From the NCBI RefSeq assembly GCF_020736365.1, contig NZ_CP085988.1:2114001-2178000 (forward strand): DNA of 64,000 nt, read 5' to 3'. Numbering within the stretch: the first letter of the stretch is position 1; each line of letters opens with the position of its first letter. The notes under the pieces were generated by a model that saw only the letters and a program-made list of their open reading frames with translations, was not told the DNA's origin and searched no databases. Positions 1 to 8,080 of the stretch are shown piece after piece. The position numbers were made by a program, and so were the translations under genes. The stretch comes from Clostridium sp. M62/1 (GTDB taxonomy: Bacteria > Bacillota > Clostridia > Lachnospirales > Lachnospiraceae).

Positions 1-390
1 AACAAGAAGTCCGGACTTCTCGGAATTTCCTGCTTATCCAGCGACGGACGCGACCTTGAGCAGGCAGCTGAGAAAGGCGACGACAAGGCTCAGGCAGCGC
101 TCGACATCTTCGCTTACCGCGTAATCAAGTACATCGGCGCTTATGCGGCAGCTATGAACGGCGTGGACGCTATCGCTTTCACAGCAGGTATCGGCGAGAA
201 CGACGCAAACTGCAGAAAGAATGTCTGCAAGAACCTGTCCTACCTGGGCGTAACCATTGACGAGGAGCTCAATAACTGCAGAGGCGTTGAGAGAGAAATC
301 TCCACACCGGATTCCAAGGTGAGAGTATTTGTGGTTCCGACAAACGAGGAGCTGGCTATCGCCAGAGAGACAATGGCTCTCGTAAAATAA
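1..390 (+). CDS. ackA: acetate kinase, C-terminal part (5' end outside window)
   Basis: This is the last 129 residues of acetate kinase, which converts acetyl phosphate and ADP to acetate and ATP at the end of the Pta-AckA fermentation route. The frame is open from base 1 and the start lies upstream of the window. The family signature FTAGIGEN, part of the acetate/propionate kinase nucleotide-binding fold, is followed by the usual NCRG...EISTPDS...VPTNEE tail and a TAA stop. The gene directly precedes yceD-rpmF, an arrangement common in Clostridia, but yceD has its own promoter. Identity is very secure despite truncation. Confidence 0.96.
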   Translation, partial: NKKSGLLGISCLSSDGRDLEQAAEKGDDKAQAALDIFAYRVIKYIGAYAAAMNGVDAIAFTAGIGENDANCRKNVCKNLSYLGVTIDEELNNCRGVEREISTPDSKVRVFVVPTNEELAIARETMALVK

Positions 391-423
391 ACCTGCGCAG
401 ACGGAGCGGAACATAGAGAAATT

Positions 424-463
424 GCACAGCATGAGCAGACTTCACTGGTTGCTCATGCTGTGC
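424..463 (+). terminator. stem-loop 3' of ackA, probable terminator
   Basis: A perfect 14-bp inverted repeat (424-437 pairs with 450-463) with a 12-base loop lies 33 bases after the ackA stop. No T-run follows, so it may stabilise the mRNA end or terminate inefficiently rather than act as a classic intrinsic terminator. Confidence 0.55.
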
Positions 464-608
464 TGCGTACAGAAAAGTCTGTTGGATGAAGCAGTAAGCC
501 GGGAGACAGGTGTAAAAATCTGACAGGGAGGGAGTTTTCTGCTCTGCTCAAAATCTGTTTTCTCCTGGGGTTTGTGGATAAAAAATGGAATAATATACAA
601 AATAACCA

Positions 609-637
609 TTGACAAAAAACAGACGTCTATGTATAAT
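609..637 (+). promoter_or_regulatory. sigma-70-type promoter of yceD-rpmF
   Basis: A perfect consensus TTGACA (609-614), a 17-base spacer and TATAAT (632-637) sit 27 bases before the yceD start. Transcription would begin near 644, giving a short leader that contains the AGGAG ribosome-binding site at 653-657. Confidence 0.9.
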
Positions 638-663
638 AGCATAGTGCGTATTAGGAGATTAAT

Positions 664-1191
664 ATGCTGATTAATTTATCTGAACTTTTTACCTGCGAAG
701 GCAAGAAAAAGGTTTATAACGCTGAGATAGGACTGACGGAGGTCAGTATGGGCAGAGAGACATACAGAATTGTGTCTAAAAGTCCATTTGATCTGACTGT
801 TACAAACACAGGGGCCAGAAAGTATTTTCTGGAGGGCAGCACAGAAGTGACAGTAGAGATTCCCTGTTCCAGATGTCTTGAACCGGTGGCCTATGTCTGT
901 GAGCTCACGCTTGACAGGGAACTGGAGACGGATAAACCGGAGGCCGGGCAGGCAGGAGATTTGGATGAACAACCTTATTTAAACGGTTATAATCTGGATG
1001 TAGACCAGTTAGTTCTCAGCGAGATCCTGATTGGTTTGCCTATGAAAGTCCTTTGCAGAGAAGATTGTAAGGGGATTTGCAATAGATGTGGAACGAATCT
1101 CAACTATGGGACTTGTACCTGCGACAGAACGTCGCTCGATCCACGGATGGCAGTTATCCAGGATATCTACAAACAATTTAAGGAGGTGTAA
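664..1191 (+). CDS. yceD: YceD/DUF177 family metal-binding protein
   Basis: A 175-residue DUF177 protein, typically encoded just before rpmF and linked in other bacteria to 23S rRNA accumulation. Cysteine pairs suggest zinc binding: CSRC at residues 68-71 and a four-Cys cluster at C131, C135, C139 and C142, followed by CTC near 153-155. The start is fixed by TTAGGAG at 652-658. The stop is 3 bases from rpmF, so the two genes are translated together from the 609-637 promoter. The cellular role is inferred from family knowledge; the identity is clear from the neighbour and cysteine pattern. Confidence 0.9.
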   Translation: MLINLSELFTCEGKKKVYNAEIGLTEVSMGRETYRIVSKSPFDLTVTNTGARKYFLEGSTEVTVEIPCSRCLEPVAYVCELTLDRELETDKPEAGQAGDLDEQPYLNGYNLDVDQLVLSEILIGLPMKVLCREDCKGICNRCGTNLNYGTCTCDRTSLDPRMAVIQDIYKQFKEV

Positions 1192-1194
1192 ACC

Positions 1195-1377
1195 ATGTCT
1201 ATCTGTCCAAAGAATAAATCTTCCAAAGCAAGAAGAGACAGCCGCAGAGCTAACTGGAAGATGAGTGCTCCAAACTTAGTAAAGTGCAGCAAGTGCGGCG
1301 CTTTAATGATGCCTCACAGAGTTTGCAAGGCTTGCGGTTCTTACAACAAGAAAGAGATCATCAAGGTTGAGGACTAA
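1195..1377 (+). CDS. rpmF: 50S ribosomal protein L32, zinc-ribbon form
   Basis: A 60-residue large-subunit ribosomal protein L32. The N-terminal basic stretch with SKARRDSRRANWK is diagnostic. C31, C34, C44 and C47 form a complete zinc ribbon, so this is the C+ (zinc-containing) paralogue rather than the zinc-independent one. The AAGGAGG site at 1180-1186 and the ATG at 1195 give the start. It is co-transcribed with yceD and followed by an intrinsic terminator. In many Clostridia plsX follows rpmF; here it is replaced by a repeat-containing intergenic region and selD. Confidence 0.97.
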   Translation: MSICPKNKSSKARRDSRRANWKMSAPNLVKCSKCGALMMPHRVCKACGSYNKKEIIKVED

Positions 1378-1394
1378 TTGAGAATGTGTTAAAG

Positions 1395-1431
1395 TCAAGG
1401 GGTTTCGCTTGTGAGTGCCCCTTGATTTTTT
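1395..1431 (+). terminator. intrinsic terminator of yceD-rpmF
   Basis: An 8-bp stem (1395-1402 with 1418-1425, TCAAGGGG/CCCCTTGA) is followed directly by six T residues, 18 bases after the rpmF stop. Confidence 0.8.
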
Positions 1432-1560
1432 ATTTAACAGGGAACTTCGTTCCCTGTTAAATAAAAACGCTCCGCGGGAACGCACTGCGGCGGAAAGGAA
1501 AAATGCCGCTTTCGCGACCCGCCGCAGGCGGAGAATCCTGCTTTGCAGGATTCTTTCTTG
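1427..1560. repeat. cluster of perfect hairpins, probable interspersed repeat
   Basis: Two near-perfect palindromes lie close together: 1427-1467 (19-bp stem, 3-base loop) and 1532-1554 (10-bp stem, 3-base loop). A longer-range pair (TGCGGCGG near 1485 with CCGCCGCA near 1519) lies between them. The first stem is A/T-bounded and could terminate transcription in either direction. No protein-coding signal is convincing here. The density of hairpins resembles REP/BOX-type intergenic repeats, but no second copy was found in this window. Confidence 0.45.
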
Positions 1561-1674
1561 TTTTCGGGGACAGCAGAGCAGGAGAGAAAATATCTGCCGC
1601 AGGCCCAATCAGCCAGCTTTTGTAAGAATATAAAGGGTTTATAAAATTTTATCTTTTAATTTTCCGATAAGAAT

Positions 1675-1715
1675 GATAGAATACGATCGATAGAAGTCGT
1701 ATTCTATCTTTTTTT
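1675..1715 (+). terminator. strong intrinsic terminator or attenuator upstream of selD
   Basis: A perfect 12-bp stem (1675-1686 with 1697-1708), 10-base loop and seven T residues (1709-1715). The nearest upstream gene, rpmF, already has its own terminator 250 bases earlier. This one therefore either ends an unseen short transcript or attenuates the selD leader. A second hairpin (1725-1754) follows immediately. Confidence 0.7.
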
Positions 1716-1724
1716 GCGCAGGAA

Positions 1725-1754
1725 GCGAAGGGACAGACGGGCGTCTCCTTTCGC
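1725..1754 (+). promoter_or_regulatory. stem-loop in the selD leader
   Basis: An imperfect hairpin: 1725-1732 pairs with 1747-1754 (one G·U), then a 2-base bulge and AGAC/GTCT (1735-1738 with 1743-1746) around a GGGC loop. It lies 16 bases upstream of the AAAGGAG ribosome-binding site of selD. Its function is unknown. Confidence 0.4.
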
Positions 1755-1784
1755 AGCCAATATTGAAAAGAAAGGAGAAGTCGT

Positions 1785-2828
1785 ATGAAAACAGAGGTAA
1801 AACTTACTGCACTCAGCAAGACATCGGGATGAGCGGCAAAGATAGGTCCTGAGACCCTTGCCCAGGTTCTGGGCAAGCTGCCGAAATTTCATGATGATAA
1901 CCTGCTGGTTGGAATTGAGACATCCGATGATGCGGCTATTTATAAGATAACTGATGAAATTGCAATGATACAGACCGTGGACTTTTTCACTCCTATTGTG
2001 GACGATCCCTACATGTTCGGTCAGATCGCAGCGGCAAATTCCCTGAGCGATGTATGGGCCATGGGAGGTGAGCCTGCTGTAGCGCTGAATATTGTAGGCT
2101 TTCCAAACTGTCTGGACCCGGCAATCCTGGGAGAGATCCTTGCCGGAGGCGCGGACAAGGTGAAGGAAGCGGGGGCTGTTCTGGTGGGAGGTCATTCTGT
2201 ACAGGATGATGAGCCTAAATACGGCCTGTGTGTGTCCGGCTTTGTACATCCGGATAAAATTTTCAAGAACTACGGCTGCAGGCCGGGAGACGTACTGGTG
2301 CTGACAAAGCAGATCGGAAGCGGCATTATCAACACGGCGATCAAGGCAGATATTGCTTCCGCTTCTGCTGTAAGAGAGGCGCAGACGGTTATGGCTTCAC
2401 TGAATAAGAAGGCCAAACGGGCTGCAGATGGCTGCCGAATCTCTGCATGTACGGATATTACGGGATTTGGCCTTCTAGGACACTGCGCAGAGATGGCCTC
2501 TGCCAGTGAGGTGACCTTCGAGCTGAAAGTCCGGGACATCGCCTATTTTGAAGATGCCATTGACTATGCTAAGATGGGGCTGGTTCCTGCCGGGACCTAC
2601 AAAAACAGGGGATACTCTGGGCAGAAGGTGGATGCTGGCTCCGTGGAGGAGTACTATCTGGACTTGCTGTACGATCCTCAGACGTCAGGAGGTCTTCTGT
2701 TCAGCGTGGCCAGAGAAGATCTGGGAACGCTCCTTCAGAATCTGGAAAAAGCAGGAATGGACACAGCAGTTTCTGTAATAGGGACAGTTGAACCAAAGAG
2801 CGATAAACTGATCCGGTTGTCTTTATAG
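1785..2828 (+). CDS. selD: selenide, water dikinase (selenophosphate synthetase), selenocysteine-containing
   Basis: SelD makes selenophosphate, the selenium donor for selenocysteine and selenouridine, from selenide and ATP. The 347-residue frame starts at ATG 1785 after AAAGGAG and contains one in-frame UGA at 1830-1832 (residue 16). It lies in the N-terminal loop LTALSKTSG-U-AAKIG, exactly where the family carries its catalytic Cys or Sec. A SECIS-like hairpin follows the UGA. Downstream the ATP-grasp/AIRS-like features are intact: VDFFTP, DVWAMGG, GGHS, TDITGFGLLGH and the DPQTSGGLL end. Automated calling would truncate it to an internal ATG at 1965. Its neighbour is a LysR regulator of a type seen with selenium genes. 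Confidence 0.96.
1830..1862 (+). promoter_or_regulatory. selenocysteine UGA codon with bacterial SECIS-like hairpin
   Basis: UGA at 1830-1832 is followed within 3 bases by a stem-loop. GGCAA (1835-1839) pairs with TTGCC (1858-1862), an internal loop follows, then GGTC (1845-1848) pairs with GACC (1853-1856) around a CTGA apical loop at 1849-1852. The apical loop is 17-20 bases from the UGA and contains a G, as expected for SelB-binding bacterial SECIS elements. Confidence 0.8.
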
Positions 2829-2996
2829 TATCGTGGAGAAAAGCGCAGTGAACCAGCCGTGGGCAGATGCAAAACGGAGAAGCAATAATGGAAGGCTTTG
2901 TGCGGCCGGGCATCTGAAAACAGCGTCTGGATAGCTGCAGAAGTCCGTATTGTTACGAGATGGCTGGCAGGGGAGAAAGCGAAAGGATACATACGG

Positions 2997-3911
2997 ATGA
3001 ATTTAAAACAGTTGGAAGCATTTGTAGAGGTTGCGCAGTCCGGCAGTTTTTCAAAGGCTGCCAGGCGCCTGTACCTTACTCAGCCCACCGTCAGCGCCCA
3101 TGTCCTGTCACTGGAAAAGGAGCTGGATGTGAGGCTGTTTGTGAGAAATACGAAGGAAGTGGGACTGACAGAAGAGGGGCAGAGATTATTTTTTCATGCA
3201 AAGCAGATGGTTGATCTGGAGAAGAAAATAGAGGAGGAGTTTGGTCAGTGGAGAGGAGAGGAAAAGCAGTGTGTTGCCATCGCTGCTTCTACGGTTCCGG
3301 CTCAGTACCTTCTGCCGCCTCTTTTAGCCAGATTTAACATGAAATACCCTGGAGAGCAGCTGAAGATTACGGAGATGGACAGCAGCCAGGTGGTAGAGCA
3401 GATTGCGGAGCGCAGGGCTGATATAGGCTTTACGGGAACTGTGCTGGAAAAGAAGCACTGCAAGTATCTTCCTTTTTACGGGGACGAGATGGTGATTATC
3501 ACGCCCAATACAGAAAAATACAGGAGTATAAAAAACACTTCAAAGGATATCTCCTGGATCAGGAAGGAACATATGATTCTGAGAGAGGAGGGCTCCGGCA
3601 CCAGAAAGGAGGCGGAAAAACAGTTCCGTTCTCTGGGAATTATGCCGGAGGAACTGAATGTTGTAGCCAGCATAGGAAACCAGGAGACAATTAAAAAATC
3701 AGTCATTCAGGGACTGGGAATTTCCGTGATTTCAAGCCTGGCCGTGAGAGAGGAGACGGAAAGCGGAAAAATTTTAGCCTTCCCCATCCCCAGCGAGAGG
3801 GCCGGGCGGGACATTAATGTGGTCTATAACAGGAATTGTCAGCTCTCCCGCTCTGCAAAGAGGTTTTTAAAGACTGTGAAAGAGGTATACAGAGTAAAAG
3901 GGGAAAAATAG
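2997..3911 (+). CDS. LysR-family regulator, selenium-metabolism-associated type
   Basis: A 304-residue LysR-type transcription factor. The winged HTH occupies residues 1-60 (FSKAARRLYLTQPTVSAHV), followed by a CysB-like effector domain of two alpha/beta lobes (AASTVPAQYLLPPLL near residue 95; REEGSGTR near 200). ATG 2997 follows AAAGGA at about 10 bases; the frame is open 99 bases upstream but that stretch does not look like LysR. It lies 168 bases after selD on the same strand. A LysR subfamily found next to selenium genes is recognised in databases, and this placement fits it. Its effector and targets are not shown; selD and the 4355-17517 cluster are natural candidates. Confidence 0.9.
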   Translation: MNLKQLEAFVEVAQSGSFSKAARRLYLTQPTVSAHVLSLEKELDVRLFVRNTKEVGLTEEGQRLFFHAKQMVDLEKKIEEEFGQWRGEEKQCVAIAASTVPAQYLLPPLLARFNMKYPGEQLKITEMDSSQVVEQIAERRADIGFTGTVLEKKHCKYLPFYGDEMVIITPNTEKYRSIKNTSKDISWIRKEHMILREEGSGTRKEAEKQFRSLGIMPEELNVVASIGNQETIKKSVIQGLGISVISSLAVREETESGKILAFPIPSERAGRDINVVYNRNCQLSRSAKRFLKTVKEVYRVKGEK

Positions 3912-3951
3912 GAGATACCTGAGATAACAAAAGATAAGCAAAGATAAAGTT

Positions 3952-4055
3952 TGTTATAATATAACAGGAAAATCAGAGTTATAAATCTGAAAAGACAGCA
4001 GAGACTCTGCAGAGGGAGAACGTGTTTTCCCGGGCTGCAGAGCCTCTGCTTTTTT
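3952..4055 (+). ncRNA. possible short RNA or attenuated leader (extended -10 plus terminator)
   Basis: TG-T-TATAAT at 3952-3960 resembles an extended -10 promoter without a clear -35. About 35 bases later a 15-bp stem with one mismatch (3998-4012 with 4035-4049) ends in six T residues (4050-4055). This could simply terminate lysR, or define a short transcript of roughly 85-90 bases. No gene is seen between 3912 and 4354 apart from these elements. Confidence 0.35.
3998..4055 (+). terminator. intrinsic terminator after lysR
   Basis: A 15-bp stem with one A/C mismatch (GCAGAGACTCTGCAG against CTGCAGAGCCTCTGC), 22-base loop, and T6 at 4050-4055. It separates selD-lysR from the downstream cluster. 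Confidence 0.8.
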
Positions 4056-4354
4056 GCGGAAAATAGCCCGTAAAAGTTCTGCAGTCCTTCTATGAAAATC
4101 AGATATTCTGATTTATAGAAAAAGTTTATAAAGAACATTTTTTATAGAAGTTATGAATTTGCTTTTGGACGGAATCCGAAATATAGTTATATAGTGATGC
4201 GGAAGAAAACAGTGCATCTGTACATATAAGAAAGCGAGAATAAAACACGATGCAGCAGACAGGAATAAAGAAAGCAGAGAAACCGTGACAGACAGAACGA
4301 AAAGGCAGCAGGACTCATCCTGCAAATGGCATGAAAATTAGAGGTTTAAATGCA

Positions 4355-5044
4355 ATGAACAGAAAAAAGATATGGATTTTTGCTGTCTGCATAGGGGCGG
4401 CTCTGATTATAGGGCGGCTGTCAGGAGGGGCAGAGCTGATTCAGAGCCAGAAGGCGGCAGCGATTCTTGAAAAAGCGGTGGAAGAGAACCTGCTTCTGGC
4501 GTCAGGGCTCTATCTTCTGTTCACAGTTTTCGGCAGTCTGTTTCTGGCTCTGCCGGGAGTTACCTTTGCGGTTCTGGCAGGTTTTCTGTTCGGCCCGGTT
4601 CTGGGAACTGCCCTCTGTGTAACAGCCGCCACGGCAGGGGCCTGCGCTGCCTTTCTGGCGGGACGTTTTTTCCTGAGGGACAGTATCCGGCCTCTGGCTG
4701 TGAAGAACAGGTATCTGAAAAAGTGGCTGTTTGACGAAAATGGACGAAATCAGATGTTTGTCCTGATGATCACGCGGCTGATCCCGGTTTTTCCATACAA
4801 TCTTCAGAATTTTGCCTATGGAGTCACAGATATGGGCTTTGTGCCCTATACGGTCGGGTCCTTTCTGTTCATGCTTCCCGGAACGGCAATGTACACAGTG
4901 GGAGTAGCCGGACTGGCAGATGGAAAAAACAGGGCGCTCTGCCTGGGGATAGCGGCCGGACTGGCGGCTTTCGCAGCTGTGGCAGGCTTTTATCTGAAAA
5001 AACGATATGTGGACGGAGAGAGTCGGGAAGAGACAGCAGGATAG
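4355..5044 (+). CDS. TVP38/TMEM64 (VTT-domain) membrane protein, YdjX/YdjZ-like
   Basis: A 229-residue integral membrane protein of the TVP38/TMEM64 (SNARE-associated/DedA-related) family. It has an N-terminal membrane anchor, the VTT-domain core LPGVTFAVLAGFLFGPVLG and the family motif RLIPVFPYNLQNFAYG near residues 140-155, followed by two more hydrophobic helices. ATG 4355 is preferred over ATG 4331 because only it has an AGAGG site (4340-4344). Members are thought to move lipids or small solutes, but no function is proven. It opens the 4355-17517 cluster; a second copy flanks the next gene on its other side, as in E. coli ydjX-ydjY-ydjZ. Confidence 0.88.
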   Translation: MNRKKIWIFAVCIGAALIIGRLSGGAELIQSQKAAAILEKAVEENLLLASGLYLLFTVFGSLFLALPGVTFAVLAGFLFGPVLGTALCVTAATAGACAAFLAGRFFLRDSIRPLAVKNRYLKKWLFDENGRNQMFVLMITRLIPVFPYNLQNFAYGVTDMGFVPYTVGSFLFMLPGTAMYTVGVAGLADGKNRALCLGIAAGLAAFAAVAGFYLKKRYVDGESREETAG

Positions 5045-5061
5045 GACAGGAGATAGGGCCC

Positions 5062-6048
5062 ATGAAGCAGCAGGAAACAACAGGCGCAGACGCCTGCATC
5101 CACTGCCATCTGTGCAGGGACAGGTGCGAATTTTTGAGAAAATACAACATAGATATCGGAGATACAGAGAGGCTGAGAGAGCTTGCCTACAGCTGCTTTC
5201 TGTGTGGAAAATGCTCGGAGATCTGTCCCCTGGGAATTGACGGGAGAAAGATTGTCCTGGATATGCGCAGAGAGCGGGTAGAACAGCAGGGAGGAAAGCT
5301 GAGGGAGAAGGGTACCGGGCTTCTGCTGTTTGAAAAAAAGAGGTATCTCTTTAAGAATTACAGGAATCAGACGGAGGGAAGCGTACTGTTCCCCGGATGC
5401 AATTTCCCGTCCTTCTATCCACAGACTACGAAATATCTCGCAGGACTTCTCAGAAGGGAGGCCGGAATGGGAACGGTATTTGACTGCTGCGGAAAGCCTC
5501 TGGCGGAGCTGGGGCTTGTGGCAGAGGAGGAACGGATTCTGCGGGAACTGGATACCAGGTTCAGGGACAGCAAGATTCAGGAAATCGTCACGCTCTGTCC
5601 CAACTGCTTCCACTTTTTAAAGGGCCGTCTCCATGTGAAGGTGACAGGGATCTATGAAAAGCTGAGAGAGCTGGGCCTCGGACGGCAGATAGAGGAAGAA
5701 CTTTCTGTCTTTCTGCCGTGCCCGGACAGAGCTGACAGGGAGCTTCTGGGGCAGATTTCCCATTTCCTGGACAAGCCTCCGGCCTCCTGCGGGCAGGGGC
5801 AGTGCTGCGGCCTGGGAGGCGGCGCATCCGGCCGCGAAAGGGAACTTTCAGACAGGATGGCAGGGAAACTGGGAGAGGGGAAACACCTGGCTGTCTACTG
5901 TGCCTCCTGCGCGGGAAGCCTGATCAGAAAGGGATACGGGGACACAGAACATATCCTGGTAAAAATACTCGGAACCGGAGAGAGGGCAGATACCGCCCAT
6001 TCTCTGGCAAACAGGATGAAATTTAAGTACTGGAAAGAGGACGTGTGA
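5062..6048 (+). CDS. [4Fe-4S] protein with CCG (HdrD/GlpC-like) domains
   Basis: A 328-residue cytoplasmic iron-sulfur protein. Two classic 4Fe-4S motifs are present at C12-C15-C18-C22 and C45-C48-C51-C55 (YSCFLCGKCSEICP). Two cysteine-rich CCG repeats follow: PGCNF...DCCGKPL near 110-155 and QCCGLGGG...CASC near 250-280. This is the architecture of heterodisulfide-reductase subunit D, GlpC and LutA-like electron carriers. It lies 17 bases after the first TVP38 gene and overlaps the second by one base (TGATG). In E. coli the equivalent position between ydjX and ydjZ is held by a ferredoxin-like protein (YdjY). Substrate unknown; a redox role acting on a thiol- or selenol-type substrate is inference. 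Confidence 0.85.
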   Translation: MKQQETTGADACIHCHLCRDRCEFLRKYNIDIGDTERLRELAYSCFLCGKCSEICPLGIDGRKIVLDMRRERVEQQGGKLREKGTGLLLFEKKRYLFKNYRNQTEGSVLFPGCNFPSFYPQTTKYLAGLLRREAGMGTVFDCCGKPLAELGLVAEEERILRELDTRFRDSKIQEIVTLCPNCFHFLKGRLHVKVTGIYEKLRELGLGRQIEEELSVFLPCPDRADRELLGQISHFLDKPPASCGQGQCCGLGGGASGRERELSDRMAGKLGEGKHLAVYCASCAGSLIRKGYGDTEHILVKILGTGERADTAHSLANRMKFKYWKEDV

Positions 6049-6749
6049 TGAAAAAGAGACGCAACTGGATAAAACGAATTTTGCTGCTGGCCGTAATTGC
6101 GGCCATAATTGGAGCCTGGGCTCTGATCCCTTCTGTGAAGCAGGGGGTGAATGAGGTGCTCTTTATGTTTGCCAGCGGGGATTTTACAGCAGTCAGGGAG
6201 TTTGTTGCATCCTACGGGGGATATGCGGCGCTTATATCCTTTCTGCTGATGGTTTTTCAGTCTGTGGCAGCGCCTCTTCCGGCCTTTCTGCTGACCTTTG
6301 CAAATGCCAGTCTCTTCGGATGGTGGCGGGGAGCTATTCTCTCCTGGACGAGTGCCATGGCGGGAGCGGCCGTCTGCTTTGTCATTGCCAGGGTACTTGG
6401 CAGAGACGCGGCTGAAAGGCTGACAAGCCGGACAGGCCTCAGGCAGATTGACACTTTTTTTGAGAAATATGGAAAAAATACCGTTCTCATCTGCCGCCTG
6501 CTGCCTTTTATGTCCTTTGACATTGTGAGCTATGCAGCGGGGCTTACCTCCATGTCTTTCGGAGCGTTTTTTATTGCCACCGGAATCGGGCAGCTTCCGG
6601 CGACTCTTGTCTATTCCTATGTAGGGGGAATGCTGACCGGAGGGGCAAAGCTGTTTGTCACAGGGCTGTTCATTCTGTTTGCCCTGTCAGCTCTGATTGT
6701 GCTGGCCCGCAATATCTATATGGACAGGCAGAAAAGAGAACAGGCATGA
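6048..6749 (+). CDS. second TVP38/TMEM64 (VTT-domain) membrane protein
   Basis: A 233-residue paralogue of the protein at 4355. An N-terminal basic segment and membrane helix are followed by the VTT domain (APLPAFLLTFANASLFGWW) and the motif CRLLPFMSFDIVSYAAGLTSM near residues 150-170, then two C-terminal helices. ATG 6048 overlaps the preceding stop (TGATG) and has AAAGAGG upstream; a GTG at 6045 is less likely. Its stop overlaps the next gene (ATGA), so the cluster is translationally coupled. Two TVP38 proteins around an Fe-S protein suggest a membrane complex or a transport step, but this is inference. Confidence 0.88.
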   Translation: MKKRRNWIKRILLLAVIAAIIGAWALIPSVKQGVNEVLFMFASGDFTAVREFVASYGGYAALISFLLMVFQSVAAPLPAFLLTFANASLFGWWRGAILSWTSAMAGAAVCFVIARVLGRDAAERLTSRTGLRQIDTFFEKYGKNTVLICRLLPFMSFDIVSYAAGLTSMSFGAFFIATGIGQLPATLVYSYVGGMLTGGAKLFVTGLFILFALSALIVLARNIYMDRQKREQA

Positions 6750-8080
6750 GACAGGCAATTATTATTTTCACGAGAATCCCAGTGCGGGGAAAGACGAAGA
6801 CCCGGATGATGCCTCATCTGACACCGGAACAGTGTGCCATGCTCCACTCCTGCTTTCTCAGAGATATTGTCAGGGTGTGCGAGTCTGGAAATGCTGAAAT
6901 CTTTGTGAGCTATGCGCCGGAGGATGGGGAGGTCCTGAGGCTTCAGAAACTGATGGGTAAGAAGAAGGAGTATCTTGTACAGCGCGGAAAAACTCTGGGG
7001 GAGAGGATGCTTCACGCCTTTGAGGATGTGTTTGAGAGAGGAGCACAGGCGGCTGTACTGATTGGCACAGATGTGCCGGAGATCGGGGAGAGCTGTATAA
7101 GAAAGGCATTCTGGACTCTTCAGGAAAAGGATCTTGTATTCGGCAGGACGGCCGATGGGGGATATTATCTGGTGGGGATGAAAAAACCTCACAGGGAGGC
7201 GTTTGGGCTTGGAGAGTACGGCCACGGCAGGGTGCTTGAGGAAACACTGAGAGAATTAAGGAGCGCAGGGCTGAGCGCCGGGTTCACGGAAACGCTGCAC
7301 GATTTGGATACTCCTGATGATTTGCGGGGCTTCAGGGAGAGAATGCGCAGGGAGGAAAGGCTGAAAAAAAGTGTGACAGGGCGTTATCTTGCAAAGATCA
7401 GCAAAATTTCTGTTATCGTTCCTGTTTACAATGAGAGAAAGACCATAGAGAGCCTGCAGAAGGAGCTGTGGCCGTATAGGAACAGCTGTGAAATCCTTTT
7501 TGTAGACGGTGGGAGCACAGACGGTACTGCAGAGATGATCTGGCCGGAATTTACTGTGCTTTGCTCCAAAAAAGGGCGGGCCGCCCAGATGAATGAGGGG
7601 GCGAAAAAGAGCAGCGGCGATATTTTGTTTTTCCTTCACTGCGACAGCGAGCTTCCTGAAAAGCCGTTGGAGGAGATACGGCGGGTGATGAGGGATTACC
7701 GGGCAGGATGCTTCGGCATTGCCTTTCATTCCAGGAATTTTTTCATGTTTACCTGCCGCGTGATCTCCAACCACCGGGTAAAGGACAGAAAGGTGATGTT
7801 TGGGGATCAGGGAATATTTGTAGACAGAGATCTGTTTTTTGAGGTGGGAATGTTCCCGGAGATCCCGATTATGGAAGACTATCAGTTTTCTCTGACCTTA
7901 AAGGAAAAGGGAGTCCGCCTGGGGATGGCAGGAAAACGAATTTACACCTCTGACAGAAGATTTCCCAAGGGAACGATTCCGAAACTGCGCGTGATGTGGA
8001 GCATGAACCGTCTGCGAAAAATGTACCGGGAGCAGGTGCCCATAGAGGAAATAGCCAGGCTGTACCGGGATGTGAGGTAA
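6746..8080 (+). CDS. fused DUF2064 (TIGR04282-like) and GT2 (TIGR04283-like) glycosyltransferase
   Basis: A 444-residue fusion. Residues 1-200 form a DUF2064/CofC-like nucleotide-binding domain (IIIFTRIPVRGKTKTRM, GTDVPEI, FGRTADGGYYLVG). Residues 215-440 form a GT-A family 2 glycosyltransferase (ISVIVPVYNERKTI, FVDGGSTDGT, and the metal-binding region LHCDSELP). Both halves resemble the families named in databases as arsenosugar-biosynthesis glycosyltransferases, usually separate neighbouring genes. No arsenosugar radical-SAM gene (arsS) is present here. The start overlaps the upstream stop (ATGA). Product unknown; a sugar conjugate of a toxic or scarce element is speculation. Confidence 0.87.
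   Translation: MRQAIIIFTRIPVRGKTKTRMMPHLTPEQCAMLHSCFLRDIVRVCESGNAEIFVSYAPEDGEVLRLQKLMGKKKEYLVQRGKTLGERMLHAFEDVFERGAQAAVLIGTDVPEIGESCIRKAFWTLQEKDLVFGRTADGGYYLVGMKKPHREAFGLGEYGHGRVLEETLRELRSAGLSAGFTETLHDLDTPDDLRGFRERMRREERLKKSVTGRYLAKISKISVIVPVYNERKTIESLQKELWPYRNSCEILFVDGGSTDGTAEMIWPEFTVLCSKKGRAAQMNEGAKKSSGDILFFLHCDSELPEKPLEEIRRVMRDYRAGCFGIAFHSRNFFMFTCRVISNHRVKDRKVMFGDQGIFVDRDLFFEVGMFPEIPIMEDYQFSLTLKEKGVRLGMAGKRIYTSDRRFPKGTIPKLRVMWSMNRLRKMYREQVPIEEIARLYRDVR

Noticed and set aside
1965..2828. Short selD starting at ATG 1965
   Set aside because: Would lose the conserved N-terminal loop; the true frame starts at 1785 with a Sec UGA.
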